Shown here: positions 1-9,942 of the stretch, one piece after another | Numbering within the stretch: position 1 is the stretch's first letter | Layout: each line of letters starts with the position of its first letter | Source of the DNA: Variovorax sp. PAMC26660 | GTDB taxonomy: Bacteria > Pseudomonadota > Gammaproteobacteria > Burkholderiales > Burkholderiaceae_C | Assembly (NCBI RefSeq): GCF_014302995.1 | Contig: NZ_CP060295.1 | Location: 3,525,501-3,589,500, forward strand | Length of the DNA: 64,000 nucleotides | Direction: 5' to 3' | Notes under the pieces: model-generated | Told to the model about the DNA's origin: nothing | Databases searched by the model: none | What the model saw: the letters and a program-made list of their open reading frames with translations, nothing else | Position numbers and translations under genes: made by a program

Positions 1-31
1 GCGTTCCAGTTCGTTCAAGGAGCCAGTCACC

Positions 32-994
32 GTGAAGAAACCCGCCGCAAAGGCCACGCCAGCAACCAAGCCCGCCACAAAGAAGGCGCCGGCTGCGAAG
101 GCTGTACCCGCGGCGAAAAAGGTTTCCGCCACCGCACATGGTCCTGCCGCGAAGGAGAAAAGCGCGCCGTCCAAAAAGCCCGCAGCACCACCGGTCAAAG
201 CCGCGACCGCTGCGAAGAAGCCCGTCAAGCCTGCGACCAAGACCGCGGCAGGCGCGGGTCCATCGTCATCCAAACCTGTCGGCCGCCCTGCTGCCGTTCC
301 TTCTGTCCCCCCGATCCCCATGAAAAAAACGGCTGCCGCCTCCTCTTCCGCCCCGGCGACACCCTCGATGCCCGTTCAAACCATCACGCCCGCACCCGCT
401 GCACGTGGTGGCCGTGTGTCCCGGCTGTCGCAACTGACCGTCCCCTCGATGCCGCAGTCGGTGGCATCGACCGCTGCCAAATCCAGCTTCTCGCAAGCAC
501 CTTCCACCGCGCTGGTGCCGCCGCCGCCGCTGGCCGTCAAGAAAGACCCGAAGCTGGTCAACAACTGGAAGGCCAAGACCGCCGCCGAGCTGAGCGATGC
601 CGAAGTCATCGCCATGCCCGACGACGAGTACATGAACGAAAAGCAGATGGCGTTCTTCCGCCTGAAGCTGGTCGAACTCAAGCGCGGCATTCTGGAAAAC
701 GCCGGCGAAACCACCGAGCACCTGCGTGAAGACACCGTGGTCGTGCCCGATCCGGCCGACCGCGCGACCATCGAGGAAGAACACGCCCTCGAGCTGCGCA
801 CGCGCGACCGCGAGCGCAAGCTGCTCAAGAAGATCGAGCAATCGATCCAGCGCATCGACGCCGGCGACTACGGCTACTGCGACGAAACCGGCGAACCCAT
901 CGGTGTCGGCCGCCTGCTGGCCCGCCCGACCGCCACGCTGTCGCTCGAAGCGCAACAGCGCCGCGAACTCAAGCAAAAGATGTTCGGGGATTGA
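32..994 (+). CDS. dksA: RNA polymerase-binding transcription factor DksA with long Lys/Ala/Pro-rich N-terminal extension
   Basis: DksA binds the secondary channel of RNA polymerase and, with ppGpp, adjusts transcription of rRNA and amino-acid genes. The last ~125 residues match the family: EYMNE at 199-203, the coiled-coil tip PDPADRAT at 239-246 with both Asp conserved, and a C-terminal zinc-finger region from 278. That region keeps one Cys (C283) of the usual four, the form I associate with alpha- and betaproteobacterial DksA. Residues 1-190 are low complexity, rich in Lys, Ala and Pro, like a histone H1-type tail. At 320 aa it is about twice the E. coli length (151). The start is GTG, with AAGGAG at 17-22 giving good spacing. 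The DksA identity is firm; the role of the extension is unknown. Confidence 0.93.
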   Translation: MKKPAAKATPATKPATKKAPAAKAVPAAKKVSATAHGPAAKEKSAPSKKPAAPPVKAATAAKKPVKPATKTAAGAGPSSSKPVGRPAAVPSVPPIPMKKTAAASSSAPATPSMPVQTITPAPAARGGRVSRLSQLTVPSMPQSVASTAAKSSFSQAPSTALVPPPPLAVKKDPKLVNNWKAKTAAELSDAEVIAMPDDEYMNEKQMAFFRLKLVELKRGILENAGETTEHLREDTVVVPDPADRATIEEEHALELRTRDRERKLLKKIEQSIQRIDAGDYGYCDETGEPIGVGRLLARPTATLSLEAQQRRELKQKMFGD

Positions 995-1043
995 TCGGCG
1001 AGAAGGTAGAGAGAAACCTGCTCGTTCGACAGTCTTTCACCGC

Positions 1044-2711
1044 ATGGCAAAGGAAGAGTCGGGCCGCCTTTTTTCCAAGGTGGCCAAGTTTGTCCGCAAT
1101 CCCCTGAAGGATTGGTCGGAGCTGGATGCGCCTTCTTCGTCGGACTCCTCGCTGCCCGACCAGGCCTACAGCCGGGAAATGCTCAAGGAGATGATCGAGC
1201 GGCGCCAGCGCAACGATTTCGTGCGCCGGCGCGAGTTCGACATGCTTCGCAAGCTGCGCCAGCGCGAAGCCGCCGCCCATGCCTTCGAGGCGACGGTCAC
1301 GCCGTCTTCGTTCAACCTGAACAGCTCTTCCGAAAAGCCGGAGGGCCGCGCGCTCACGCTCAAGAAGATCGACGAGATCGAGCAGCAGATGTCGCAGCAG
1401 TGGTGGAAGGGGCGGGGGCCGAACGGCGAGACGCTGGTCAACCCGCCGCCCGATGCCGGCGCCGAGACGCTGCCGCCCGTGCATGCCGGCGACCCGCTCG
1501 AAGAGCAGGCCGAGCGCGTGCCTGCCCCGGCAGCCACCGCTGCCGTTGCACCAGTGACGGCTGGCAGTCCGCCCGTCGCCAGCAGCGCGCCGCTGATGTC
1601 GTCCCGGCTCGCCCACGATGGCGCGCTCGAAGAGGCGGTGATCCGCTTTGCGCATGGCGACGATGCCGGCGCCGAAGCCATCCTGCTGCAGGCCCTGGCC
1701 TCCGAGAGCCCCACGGCTTCCGATGGCGAGAGCGATCACCCCACAGCCGAGCGTGACGACAGCCGCTGGCGTGCCCTGTTCGATCTGTACCGCGCAACGG
1801 GCGATGCCGCCAAGTTTGCGGCCGCCCGCATGCGCTATGCGCAGCGCATGAAGCGCATGGGGCCCGACTGGGTGTCGCTCGAAGAGCTGGCCCGCAGTGT
1901 GAAGGCGGTCACTGCCAGCGAAGAAGCCGTAACAACAGCCGAAGGCGGCAGCGCCGACTGGACCAGCCCCGCACGCCTGGCGCGCGAAGGTCTCATGGGC
2001 CTCACGCGCGCACTCTCGCAGGCGGGTTCGGTCTGGACGCTCGACTGGCGTGGCCTGAGCGCCATCGAGCCCGATGCGGCCGCGCCGCTGCGCGCCTTGT
2101 TCGCCCACTGGGCCGACTCGCCGGTGCAACTGCGCTTCATGGGCACCGCCCAGTTGCTGGCAGTGCTGTCCGAGGCGGCGCCCAACAACGACCGTGGCAC
2201 CAACGACATCTGGTGGCAACTGCACCTTGCCGCGCTGCGCATGATGCATCTGCCCGACGATTTCGAGCTGGTGGCGCTCAACTACTGCATCACCTACGAG
2301 GTGTCGCCGCCGTCCTGGCAAGACCCCAAGGGCGAATACACCTCGCTGGCCGCGCCGCCGGCAAGCCGGCACAGTTCGGTGTGGTCGCTGCTGTCCGTTG
2401 GCGGTGACTCCGACAGCTTTCCGTCCACCGACAGCGCTTTTGCGGCGCTGGCGGGCGACCTGCGGGGCGATTCGCTCTCGTGCTGGCAGCGGCTGGACAA
2501 CGATCTGCGCCACACCACGGCGCCCGTCATTTCCTGTGCGGCGCTGGTGCGCATGGATCTCGTTGCCGCCGGAACGTTGTTGAGCTGGGTGCGCGCGCGC
2601 GACGCCAACGGCGAGCGGGTGCAGTTCGTCGATGCACACCGCCTGATGGCCGCGCTGTTCAACCTGATCGGCATTGCGGACCACGCAACCGTAGCCATTC
2701 GCAAGAACTGA
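1044..2711 (+). CDS. STAS-like domain protein of unknown function
   Basis: This 555-aa protein has a charged N-terminal segment with many Arg/Lys/Glu residues, a Pro/Ala-rich linker at about 130-190, and a C-terminal part whose pattern (roughly residues 315-400: short strands, a W-x-L-D-W-R-G-L step, then an amphipathic helix) resembles a STAS/MlaB-type fold. No signal peptide or membrane segment is visible. It lies 49 bp after dksA and about 65 bp before hslV on the same strand. ATG 1044 gives the sequence MAKEESGR; an in-frame extension further upstream would run through dksA coding sequence. The STAS assignment is by eye and moderate; the function is not known to me. Confidence 0.7.
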   Translation: MAKEESGRLFSKVAKFVRNPLKDWSELDAPSSSDSSLPDQAYSREMLKEMIERRQRNDFVRRREFDMLRKLRQREAAAHAFEATVTPSSFNLNSSSEKPEGRALTLKKIDEIEQQMSQQWWKGRGPNGETLVNPPPDAGAETLPPVHAGDPLEEQAERVPAPAATAAVAPVTAGSPPVASSAPLMSSRLAHDGALEEAVIRFAHGDDAGAEAILLQALASESPTASDGESDHPTAERDDSRWRALFDLYRATGDAAKFAAARMRYAQRMKRMGPDWVSLEELARSVKAVTASEEAVTTAEGGSADWTSPARLAREGLMGLTRALSQAGSVWTLDWRGLSAIEPDAAAPLRALFAHWADSPVQLRFMGTAQLLAVLSEAAPNNDRGTNDIWWQLHLAALRMMHLPDDFELVALNYCITYEVSPPSWQDPKGEYTSLAAPPASRHSSVWSLLSVGGDSDSFPSTDSAFAALAGDLRGDSLSCWQRLDNDLRHTTAPVISCAALVRMDLVAAGTLLSWVRARDANGERVQFVDAHRLMAALFNLIGIADHATVAIRKN

Positions 2712-2775
2712 AACCGCCTGGAACCCGGCTTTGCCCGGGGGTTGCATTGCCGCGGCGCATCCCCAGATGGCTTCG

Positions 2776-3321
2776 ATGGAACAGTTTCACGGCACCACCA
2801 TCGTGAGCGTGCGCCGCAAGACCCCCCAAGGCGATCAGGTCGCCATTGGCGGGGACGGGCAGGTCACTCTCGGCACCATCATCATCAAGGGCACGGCGCG
2901 CAAGGTGCGACGGCTCTATCACGGCAAGGTGCTCGCTGGCTTTGCCGGCGCCACGGCCGACGCCTTCACGCTCTTCGAGCGCTTCGAGGCCAAGCTCGAA
3001 AAGCACCAAGGGCATCTGACCCGCGCAGCCGTCGAACTCACCAAGGACTGGCGCACCGACCGCGTGCTGCGCAAGCTCGAAGCCATGCTGGCCGTGGCCG
3101 ACGCCACCACCTCGCTCATCATCACCGGCAACGGCGACGTGCTGGAGCCGGAAGACGGCGTCATTGCCATCGGTTCGGGTGGTGCCTATGCGCAGTCGGC
3201 GGCCAAGGCGCTGATCGACAACACCGACCTTTCGGCCGAGCAGATTGTCAGGAAATCGCTGGCGATCGCGGGCGAAATCTGCATTTACACGAACATGAAC
3301 CACACGGTGGAAGCGCTCTGA
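2776..3321 (+). CDS. hslV: ATP-dependent protease subunit HslV
   Basis: HslV is the proteolytic double-hexamer ring of the HslUV cytosolic protease; the N-terminal nucleophile is a threonine exposed by processing. The sequence begins [14 protein letters not shown], so a short propeptide (MEQFHG) precedes the catalytic Thr7, as in other betaproteobacteria. The glycine-rich stretch [22 protein letters not shown] and [13 protein letters not shown] are family signatures, and 181 aa is the normal size. An in-frame ATG at 2767 would add three residues (MAS); I prefer 2776 because the family typically starts there. hslU follows after two bases, so the two subunits are surely co-transcribed. Confidence 0.95.
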   Translation: MEQFHGTTIVSVRRKTPQGDQVAIGGDGQVTLGTIIIKGTARKVRRLYHGKVLAGFAGATADAFTLFERFEAKLEKHQGHLTRAAVELTKDWRTDRVLRKLEAMLAVADATTSLIITGNGDVLEPEDGVIAIGSGGAYAQSAAKALIDNTDLSAEQIVRKSLAIAGEICIYTNMNHTVEAL

Positions 3322-3323
3322 CC

Positions 3324-4652
<1,329 letters not shown>

Positions 4653-4664
4653 AGCCGCTTCTTC

Positions 4665-4689
4665 TTCCCCCTGTAACGGGGGAATCCTT
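4665..4689 (+). terminator. Weak terminator-like hairpin after hslU
   Basis: TTCCCCC (4665-4671) pairs with GGGGGAA (4678-4684) around a 6-nt loop, about 12 bp after the hslU stop. The downstream run is TCCTT rather than a clean T tract, so efficiency is uncertain. Confidence 0.45.
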
Positions 4690-4740
4690 CACGCATCACA
4701 TTCACTGCGTGAGCTAAGTACTTCATTTTCAACGAAATTC

Positions 4741-4766
4741 GCTGATTCCCGGGTTTGGGAATCAGC
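4741..4766. repeat. Perfect 10-bp inverted repeat in the hslU-mraZ gap
   Basis: GCTGATTCCC (4741-4750) is exactly complementary to GGGAATCAGC (4757-4766) with a 6-nt loop. It lies between hslU and the mra promoter region, with no T tract on either side. It could be a structural terminator or a protein site; the sequence does not decide. Confidence 0.5.
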
Positions 4767-4810
4767 GCTAAGTCGTTGATTCCATTACAAAAAATACCAC
4801 CAACGGCCAG

Positions 4811-4838
4811 TTGCGTCCCAAGTGTTTCCTGCTACAGT
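4811..4838 (+). promoter_or_regulatory. Candidate mra/dcw promoter
   Basis: TTGCGT (4811-4816) and TACAGT (4833-4838), 16 bp apart, form a plausible sigma-70 promoter about 88 bp before mraZ. The -10 element runs into the first repeat of the MraZ box, as expected for a promoter repressed by MraZ. Inferred from sequence only. Confidence 0.45.
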
Positions 4839-4871
4839 GCAAAAAAGTGCAGTTAAGTGGGAAATAGTGCG
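4837..4871 (+). promoter_or_regulatory. MraZ box: four GTGnn repeats at 10-bp period
   Basis: GTG triplets start at 4837, 4847, 4857 and 4867 (GTGCA, GTGCA, GTGGG, GTGCG), each separated by a 5-bp A/T-rich spacer. The exact 10-bp period matches the known MraZ operator, in which an MraZ ring binds direct repeats on one face of the DNA. It lies between the candidate -10 and the mraZ start, so MraZ probably autoregulates the whole cluster from here. Confidence 0.8.
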
Positions 4872-4925
4872 GGTGGTGCCCCCTTCGGGTGCTGCAGCAC
4901 CTCCCAACACAGGGGTTTCGTGGTC

Positions 4926-5354
4926 GTGTTTCAAGGCGCTTCATCGCTCAGTCTGGATGCCAAGGGGCGGCTCTCCGTGCCGACCCGGCACCGCGACGTC
5001 CTGAGCGCCACGGCGGGCGGCCAGCTCACGATCACCAAGCATCCGCACGGATGCCTGATGGTGTTCCCCCGTCCCGAATGGGAAAAATTCCGCGAGCGCA
5101 TCGCTGCGCTGCCGATGTCGGCGCAGTGGTGGAAGCGCGTGTTCCTTGGCAACGCCATGGACGTGGAGATGGACGGCACCGGCCGCATCCTGGTGTCGCC
5201 CGAACTGCGCGCCGCCACCGGCATCGCGCGCGACACGCTGCTGCTGGGCATGGGCAACCACTTCGAACTCTGGGACAAGGCCACGTACGAGGCCAAGGAG
5301 GCCGAGGCCACCCAGGGCGAGATGCCCGATGTGTTTCAGGACTTCGCGTTCTGA
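4926..5354 (+). CDS. mraZ: Transcriptional regulator MraZ
   Basis: MraZ is a ring-forming AbrB-like DNA-binding protein that represses the division and cell wall cluster it heads. The product is 142 aa with the duplicated MraZ fold: first copy [18 protein letters not shown] (the DxKGR DNA-contact motif) and second copy [14 protein letters not shown] in the middle. The start is GTG 4926, giving M-F-Q-G; another GTG at 4920 would add two residues. Four GTGnn repeats lie 55-90 bp upstream. rsmH follows after 8 bp. Confidence 0.93.
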   Translation: MFQGASSLSLDAKGRLSVPTRHRDVLSATAGGQLTITKHPHGCLMVFPRPEWEKFRERIAALPMSAQWWKRVFLGNAMDVEMDGTGRILVSPELRAATGIARDTLLLGMGNHFELWDKATYEAKEAEATQGEMPDVFQDFAF

Positions 5355-5362
5355 GGATCCAC

Positions 5363-6286
5363 GTGAACACCCCATGGACCCATACGACCGTCTTGCTGAA
5401 CGAAGCGGTGGAAGCCCTTCTTTCCGGCAGCGCGGCGGCAACCGGCACCTATGTCGATGCAACTTTCGGCCGGGGAGGTCATGCGCGCGCAATCCTCGCG
5501 CGGCTGGCACCGGAAGGCAGGCTGATCGCATTCGACAAGGATGCGGAAGCAGTGGCCGAAGCAGCGCGCATCTCGGATGCGCGTTTTTCTATCCGGCACC
5601 AGGGATTCCGCTCGCTGGGCGAATTGCCCGATGCCAGCGTGGCGGGCGTGCTGCTGGACCTGGGCGTGAGCTCGCCGCAGATCGACAACCCGGTGCGCGG
5701 TTTCAGTTTTCGATTCGACGGCCCGCTCGACATGCGCATGGACACCACGCGCGGCGAGAGCGTGGCCGAATGGCTGGCAACGGCCGAACTTCAGCAGATT
5801 GCAGAGGTGATCCGTGACTATGGCGAAGAACGGTTTGCTGTTCAGGTTGCAAAGGCGATTGTTGCTCGCCGACAAGAACGGGGCCCAATTTCAACCACCA
5901 CCGAACTGGCCGAGCTCGTGGCTGGCACGGTCAAAACCCGCGAGCAGGGCCAGAACCCTGCAACGCGCACATTTCAGGCTTTTCGGATTTTCATCAACGC
6001 CGAGCTTGAAGAGCTGCAACAGGCGCTAGAGGCAAGCCTTTCCGTGCTGCAGCCCGGCGGACGGCTCGCGGTGATCAGCTTCCACTCGCTGGAAGACCGC
6101 ATCGTCAAGCAGTTCATTGCCAAGCACTCGAAGGAGGTCTACGACCGCCGTGCACCCTTTGCCGCCCCGAAGGTGATGAAGCTCAATGCGCTCGAGCGCA
6201 TCAAGCCATCGCAAGCCGAGGTGAGCGGCAACCCGCGCTCGCGCAGCGCCATCCTGCGCGTGGCCGAGCGCACCGAGGCCAACTGA
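5363..6286 (+). CDS. rsmH: 16S rRNA (cytosine(1402)-N(4))-methyltransferase RsmH
   Basis: RsmH (MraW) N4-methylates C1402 in the decoding centre of 16S rRNA using S-adenosylmethionine. The 307-aa product shows the SAM-binding motif [12 protein letters not shown] near residues 29-40, the acidic FDKD after the second strand, [12 protein letters not shown], the [15 protein letters not shown] segment, and the C-terminal [14 protein letters not shown] typical of the family. The start is GTG 5363, 8 bp after mraZ, with GGATCC rather than a good Shine-Dalgarno upstream. ftsL begins 1 bp after the stop. Confidence 0.95.
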   Translation: MNTPWTHTTVLLNEAVEALLSGSAAATGTYVDATFGRGGHARAILARLAPEGRLIAFDKDAEAVAEAARISDARFSIRHQGFRSLGELPDASVAGVLLDLGVSSPQIDNPVRGFSFRFDGPLDMRMDTTRGESVAEWLATAELQQIAEVIRDYGEERFAVQVAKAIVARRQERGPISTTTELAELVAGTVKTREQGQNPATRTFQAFRIFINAELEELQQALEASLSVLQPGGRLAVISFHSLEDRIVKQFIAKHSKEVYDRRAPFAAPKVMKLNALERIKPSQAEVSGNPRSRSAILRVAERTEAN

Positions 6287-6287
6287 C

Positions 6288-6629
6288 ATGGCCCGCATCA
6301 ACCTGCTCCTGCTGCTGGCCGTCATTGCGACGGCGCTGTACCTTGTGCACACGCAGTACCAGTCGCGCCAGCTCTACACAGAGCTTGACCGCGTACAGCA
6401 GGAAGCCCGCCGGCTCGAAACCGACCGCGACCGGCTGCAGGTTGAAAAGCGCGCCCAGGCCACGCCGCTGCGCGTCGAGAAGCTCGCCAAGGAGCAGCTG
6501 CAGATGCGCACCACCACGCCGGCCATCACGCAGTACGTGCGCCCGGACGGCTCGGTGATTCCGGCCGTGGCACCCCTGCCGCCGGTGACGCCGCCGAAGC
6601 CCGCGGCCGCGGGGAGGGCGCCACGATGA
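6288..6629 (+). CDS. ftsL: Cell division protein FtsL
   Basis: FtsL is a small bitopic inner-membrane protein that forms the FtsQLB complex and helps activate septal synthesis by FtsWI. The 113-aa product has a short N-terminus, one hydrophobic segment at about residues 3-20, then a periplasmic heptad-rich helix (about 25-75, with QLYTELDRVQQEARRLE) and a Pro/Ala-rich tail. Position between rsmH and ftsI and the size fit the family, which is weakly conserved. Its stop overlaps the ftsI start by four bases (ATGA), suggesting translational coupling. Confidence 0.92.
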   Translation: MARINLLLLLAVIATALYLVHTQYQSRQLYTELDRVQQEARRLETDRDRLQVEKRAQATPLRVEKLAKEQLQMRTTTPAITQYVRPDGSVIPAVAPLPPVTPPKPAAAGRAPR

Positions 6630-8380
6630 GCCGCGGCAACCGCAGCGTGCGCTACACCACCAGCCCCTTGCTCGCGAGCAAGACGCCGGTCTGGCGCAGC
6701 AAGTTCATCGTGGCCGGCATCGCGCTGGGCTTCGTCATGCTGGCGGCGCGGGCCGCGTACGTGCAGGTCTTCAACAACAGCTTCTTCCAGCGGCAGGGCG
6801 AAGTGCGCTTTGCGCGCACGCTGGAGCTGCCGGCCAACCGCGGTCGCATCCTCGATCGCAACGGACTCATCCTCGCGTCCAGCGTGGTGGCGCCCAGCAT
6901 CTGGGCCATTCCCGAAGACATCGAACGCGACGACCCCGAAGTGCGCGCCAAGCTCAAGCAGGTGGCCAAGCTGCTGGAGATGTCGCAAAAGGACTTCGAC
7001 AAGAAGCTCGAAGACGAGGACAAGACCTTCGTCTGGATCAAGCGCCAGGTCGACGAACCCATCGCCAAGCAGATCGCCGCGCTCAACCTCAAGGGCATCT
7101 ACCAGCGCAAGGAATACAAGCGCCAGTACCCCGAGGGCGAGGCGGCAGCGCACGTGGTGGGCTTCACCAACGTGGAAGACAACGGGCAGGAAGGCATCGA
7201 GCTGGCCTTCAACAAGGACCTGGCCGGCAAGGCCGGCTCGCGCCGCGTCATCAAGGACCGCCTGGGCCGCGTGGTCGAAGGCGTGGGCGAGACCGTGCCG
7301 CCGCTCGACGGCAAGGACATCCAGCTCAGCGTCGACAGCAAGGTGCAGTTCTTCGCCTACCAGAAGCTGCGCGACGCGGTCACTGCGCGCAAGGCCAAGG
7401 CCGGCAGCGTGGTGGTGCTCGACGCCATCACCGGCGAAGTGCTGGCGCTGGCCAACTACCCGAGCTACGTGCCCGACAAGCGCCAGAACCTGACGGGCGA
7501 GCAGCTGCGCAACCGCGCGATGACAGACACCTTCGAGCCCGGCTCGACCATGAAGCCCATCACCGTCGGCATGGCGCTCGAAGCTGGCCGCGTGAAGCCG
7601 ACGACGCTGATCGAAACCGGCCCCGGCCGCTTCCAGATCGGCGGCTTCACCATCAGCGACACCCACAACTACGGCACGCTGACGGTCGAAGGCGTGATCC
7701 AGAAGTCGAGCAACGTCGGCGCGCTCAAGATCGCCCAGAAGATGACCCCGCACGAGATGTGGGACACCTACACGGCGCTTGGCTACGGCCAGAAGCCGCA
7801 AATCCAGTTTCCTGGCGCGGTCACCGGCCGGCTGCGCCCGTGGAAGACCTGGAAGCCGGTCGAGCAGGCCACCATGGCCTACGGCTACGGCCTGTCGGCG
7901 TCGCTGTTCCAGATGGCGCACTCGTACACCTCGTTCGCGCACGACGGTTCGATCATTCCGGTCACCATCCTCAAGAGCACCGAGACGCCGGTCGGCGTGC
8001 GGGTGTTCTCCCCGTCCAACGCACTGGCGGTGCGCAAGATGCTGCAGATGGCCGCCGGCCCCGGCGGCACCGGCACGCGCGCCCAGACGGTCGGCTACTC
8101 GGTCGGCGGCAAGTCGGGCACGGCCCACAAGCAGGTCGGCAAGGGCTACGCCAGCAACAAGTACCGCGCCTGGTTCACCGGCATGGCGCCCATCGAGAAG
8201 ACGCGAATCATCGTCGCGGTGATGATCGACGAGCCCACCGACGGTCAGTATTTCGGCGGGCTTGCGGCTGCGCCCGTGTTCAGCGAAGTCGTGCAGCAGA
8301 CCCTGCGCATGATGAACGTTGCGCCCGATCTGGCTGTCAAACCGCTTGTGATGACGCAGGGCGTCGACGAGAGCTTCTGA
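6626..8380 (+). CDS. ftsI: Septal peptidoglycan transpeptidase FtsI (PBP3)
   Basis: FtsI cross-links septal peptidoglycan together with the glycosyltransferase FtsW. The 584-aa protein has an N-terminal membrane segment (about residues 28-48), the pedestal domain with RGRILDRNG near 72-80, and the transpeptidase domain with all three active-site motifs: S307-T-M-K, S361-S-N and K496-S-G. Length is normal for class B PBP3. It overlaps ftsL by four bases and is followed after two bases by murE. Confidence 0.97.
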   Translation: MSRGNRSVRYTTSPLLASKTPVWRSKFIVAGIALGFVMLAARAAYVQVFNNSFFQRQGEVRFARTLELPANRGRILDRNGLILASSVVAPSIWAIPEDIERDDPEVRAKLKQVAKLLEMSQKDFDKKLEDEDKTFVWIKRQVDEPIAKQIAALNLKGIYQRKEYKRQYPEGEAAAHVVGFTNVEDNGQEGIELAFNKDLAGKAGSRRVIKDRLGRVVEGVGETVPPLDGKDIQLSVDSKVQFFAYQKLRDAVTARKAKAGSVVVLDAITGEVLALANYPSYVPDKRQNLTGEQLRNRAMTDTFEPGSTMKPITVGMALEAGRVKPTTLIETGPGRFQIGGFTISDTHNYGTLTVEGVIQKSSNVGALKIAQKMTPHEMWDTYTALGYGQKPQIQFPGAVTGRLRPWKTWKPVEQATMAYGYGLSASLFQMAHSYTSFAHDGSIIPVTILKSTETPVGVRVFSPSNALAVRKMLQMAAGPGGTGTRAQTVGYSVGGKSGTAHKQVGKGYASNKYRAWFTGMAPIEKTRIIVAVMIDEPTDGQYFGGLAAAPVFSEVVQQTLRMMNVAPDLAVKPLVMTQGVDESF

Positions 8381-8382
8381 CC

Positions 8383-9942
8383 ATGCTCACATTCACCTCT
8401 CCCCAATTGGCAGCGTTCTGGCTCAAGGAACGCGTGCAGGGTGCGCTGCATGCCGACAGCCGCGCCGTGGGCGCGGGCGATGCCTTCATCGCCTGGCCTG
8501 GTGCCGCGACCGACGGGCGCAAGCATGTGGCCGCCGCGCTGGCGCAGGGCGCCGTGGCTTGCCTGGTCGAGCACGAGGGCGTCGAGGCCTTCGGCTTCGA
8601 CGGCGATCAGCGCATCGTGAGCTACCCCGGCCTGAAGATGGCCACCGGCCCGATCGCCTCGGCCTTCTACGACAACCCCTCGGCCCTGCTCGACGTGCTG
8701 GCCGTGACCGGCACCAACGGCAAGACCTCCACCGCGTGGTGGCTGGCCGAATCGCTCGGTACGCTGCGCGCGGCCGGTGGCGTTCGCGCGATGCGGCCCG
8801 ACGGCACGCTGGAGCGCGGTGCGCCGTCGCCCTGTGCCGTGATGGGCACGCTGGGCATCGGCGTGCCGCCCGCGCTGACCTACACCGGCCTCACCACGCC
8901 CGACCCCGTGATGATGCAGCGCGAACTGCGCGCGCTGGTCACGGGCGGCTTCGGCGCCTGCGCCATCGAGGCCTCGTCGATCGGCATTGCCGAACGCCGG
9001 CTCGACGGCACGCGCGTCGCCGTGGCCGTGTTCACCAATTTCACGCAGGACCACCTCGACTACCACGGCAGCATGGACGCCTACTGGCAGGCCAAGGCGG
9101 AGTTGTTCCGCTGGACCGGCCTGCGCGCGGCCGTCATCAACATCGACGACGTGCACGGCGCCAGCCTGTGCGCGAACCTGGTCGATGCCGGCATTGGCGC
9201 GCTCGACGTCTGGACCGTGTCGGCCGAAGGCCATCCGGCGCGGCTGATGGCGCGCGACGTCGGCTACGACGCGCAGGGCCTGCAGTTCTCGGTGGCCGAG
9301 CACGGCACCGCGACGGTCGAGCGGCTGTCGACCGGCCTGATCGGCCAGTACAACGTCGCCAACCTGCTGGGCGTGCTCGGCACCCTGCGCGCCTTGGGCC
9401 TGACGCTCGCGCAATCCGTGGCTGCCTGCGCCAACCTGACCAGCGTGCCGGGCCGCATGGAGCGCGTGGCTTTGGGCGACGGCGCCAGCGCGCCGCTCGC
9501 CGTGGTCGATTACGCCCACACACCCGATGCGCTCGACAAGGCCCTGATCGGCTTGCGTCCGCTCGCCAAACAGCGCGGCGGTGCGTTGTGGTGCCTGTTC
9601 GGCTGTGGCGGCGACCGCGACCCGATCAAGCGCCCGATGATGGCCGCCGTGGCCGAGCGCCAGGCCGATCGCGTCGTCGTCACCAGCGACAACCCGCGCA
9701 GCGAAAAACCCGACGCGATCATTGCCCAGGTGCTGCGCGGCTTCTCGCGCCCCGAAGTGGCACAGGTGCAGCCCGACCGCGCCGCTGCCATTGCCGATGT
9801 GCTCGCGCAAGCCGCACCGCAAGACGTGGTGCTGATCGCCGGCAAGGGCCACGAGGCATGGCAGGAAATTGCCGGCCAGCGCATCGCGTTTTCCGACAAG
9901 GCGCATGCACTGCAGGCGTTGACCCAGCGAGGTGCCGCATGA
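8383..9942 (+). CDS. murE: UDP-N-acetylmuramoyl-L-alanyl-D-glutamate--2,6-diaminopimelate ligase MurE
   Basis: MurE adds meso-diaminopimelate to UDP-MurNAc-L-Ala-D-Glu. The 519-aa product has the Mur-ligase P-loop TGTNGKTS (109-116), the conserved FTNFTQDHLDYHG in the central domain, and D436-N-P-R, the motif that selects meso-DAP over lysine. ATG 8383 lies two bases after ftsI. The stop overlaps the murF start by four bases, so murE and murF are probably translated in a coupled way. Confidence 0.97.
   Translation: MLTFTSPQLAAFWLKERVQGALHADSRAVGAGDAFIAWPGAATDGRKHVAAALAQGAVACLVEHEGVEAFGFDGDQRIVSYPGLKMATGPIASAFYDNPSALLDVLAVTGTNGKTSTAWWLAESLGTLRAAGGVRAMRPDGTLERGAPSPCAVMGTLGIGVPPALTYTGLTTPDPVMMQRELRALVTGGFGACAIEASSIGIAERRLDGTRVAVAVFTNFTQDHLDYHGSMDAYWQAKAELFRWTGLRAAVINIDDVHGASLCANLVDAGIGALDVWTVSAEGHPARLMARDVGYDAQGLQFSVAEHGTATVERLSTGLIGQYNVANLLGVLGTLRALGLTLAQSVAACANLTSVPGRMERVALGDGASAPLAVVDYAHTPDALDKALIGLRPLAKQRGGALWCLFGCGGDRDPIKRPMMAAVAERQADRVVVTSDNPRSEKPDAIIAQVLRGFSRPEVAQVQPDRAAAIADVLAQAAPQDVVLIAGKGHEAWQEIAGQRIAFSDKAHALQALTQRGAA

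Noticed and set aside
969..2747. Long minus-strand open frame (592 codons) opposite the STAS-like gene
   Set aside because: It is an antisense shadow of high-GC coding DNA: composition is Arg/Gly/His/Gln-rich with no domain, and it covers a better supported plus-strand gene.
6374..8128. Minus-strand open frame (584 codons) opposite ftsI
   Set aside because: Antisense shadow of ftsI, whose three active-site motifs are clear; the antisense product is low-complexity His/Arg/Asp sequence.
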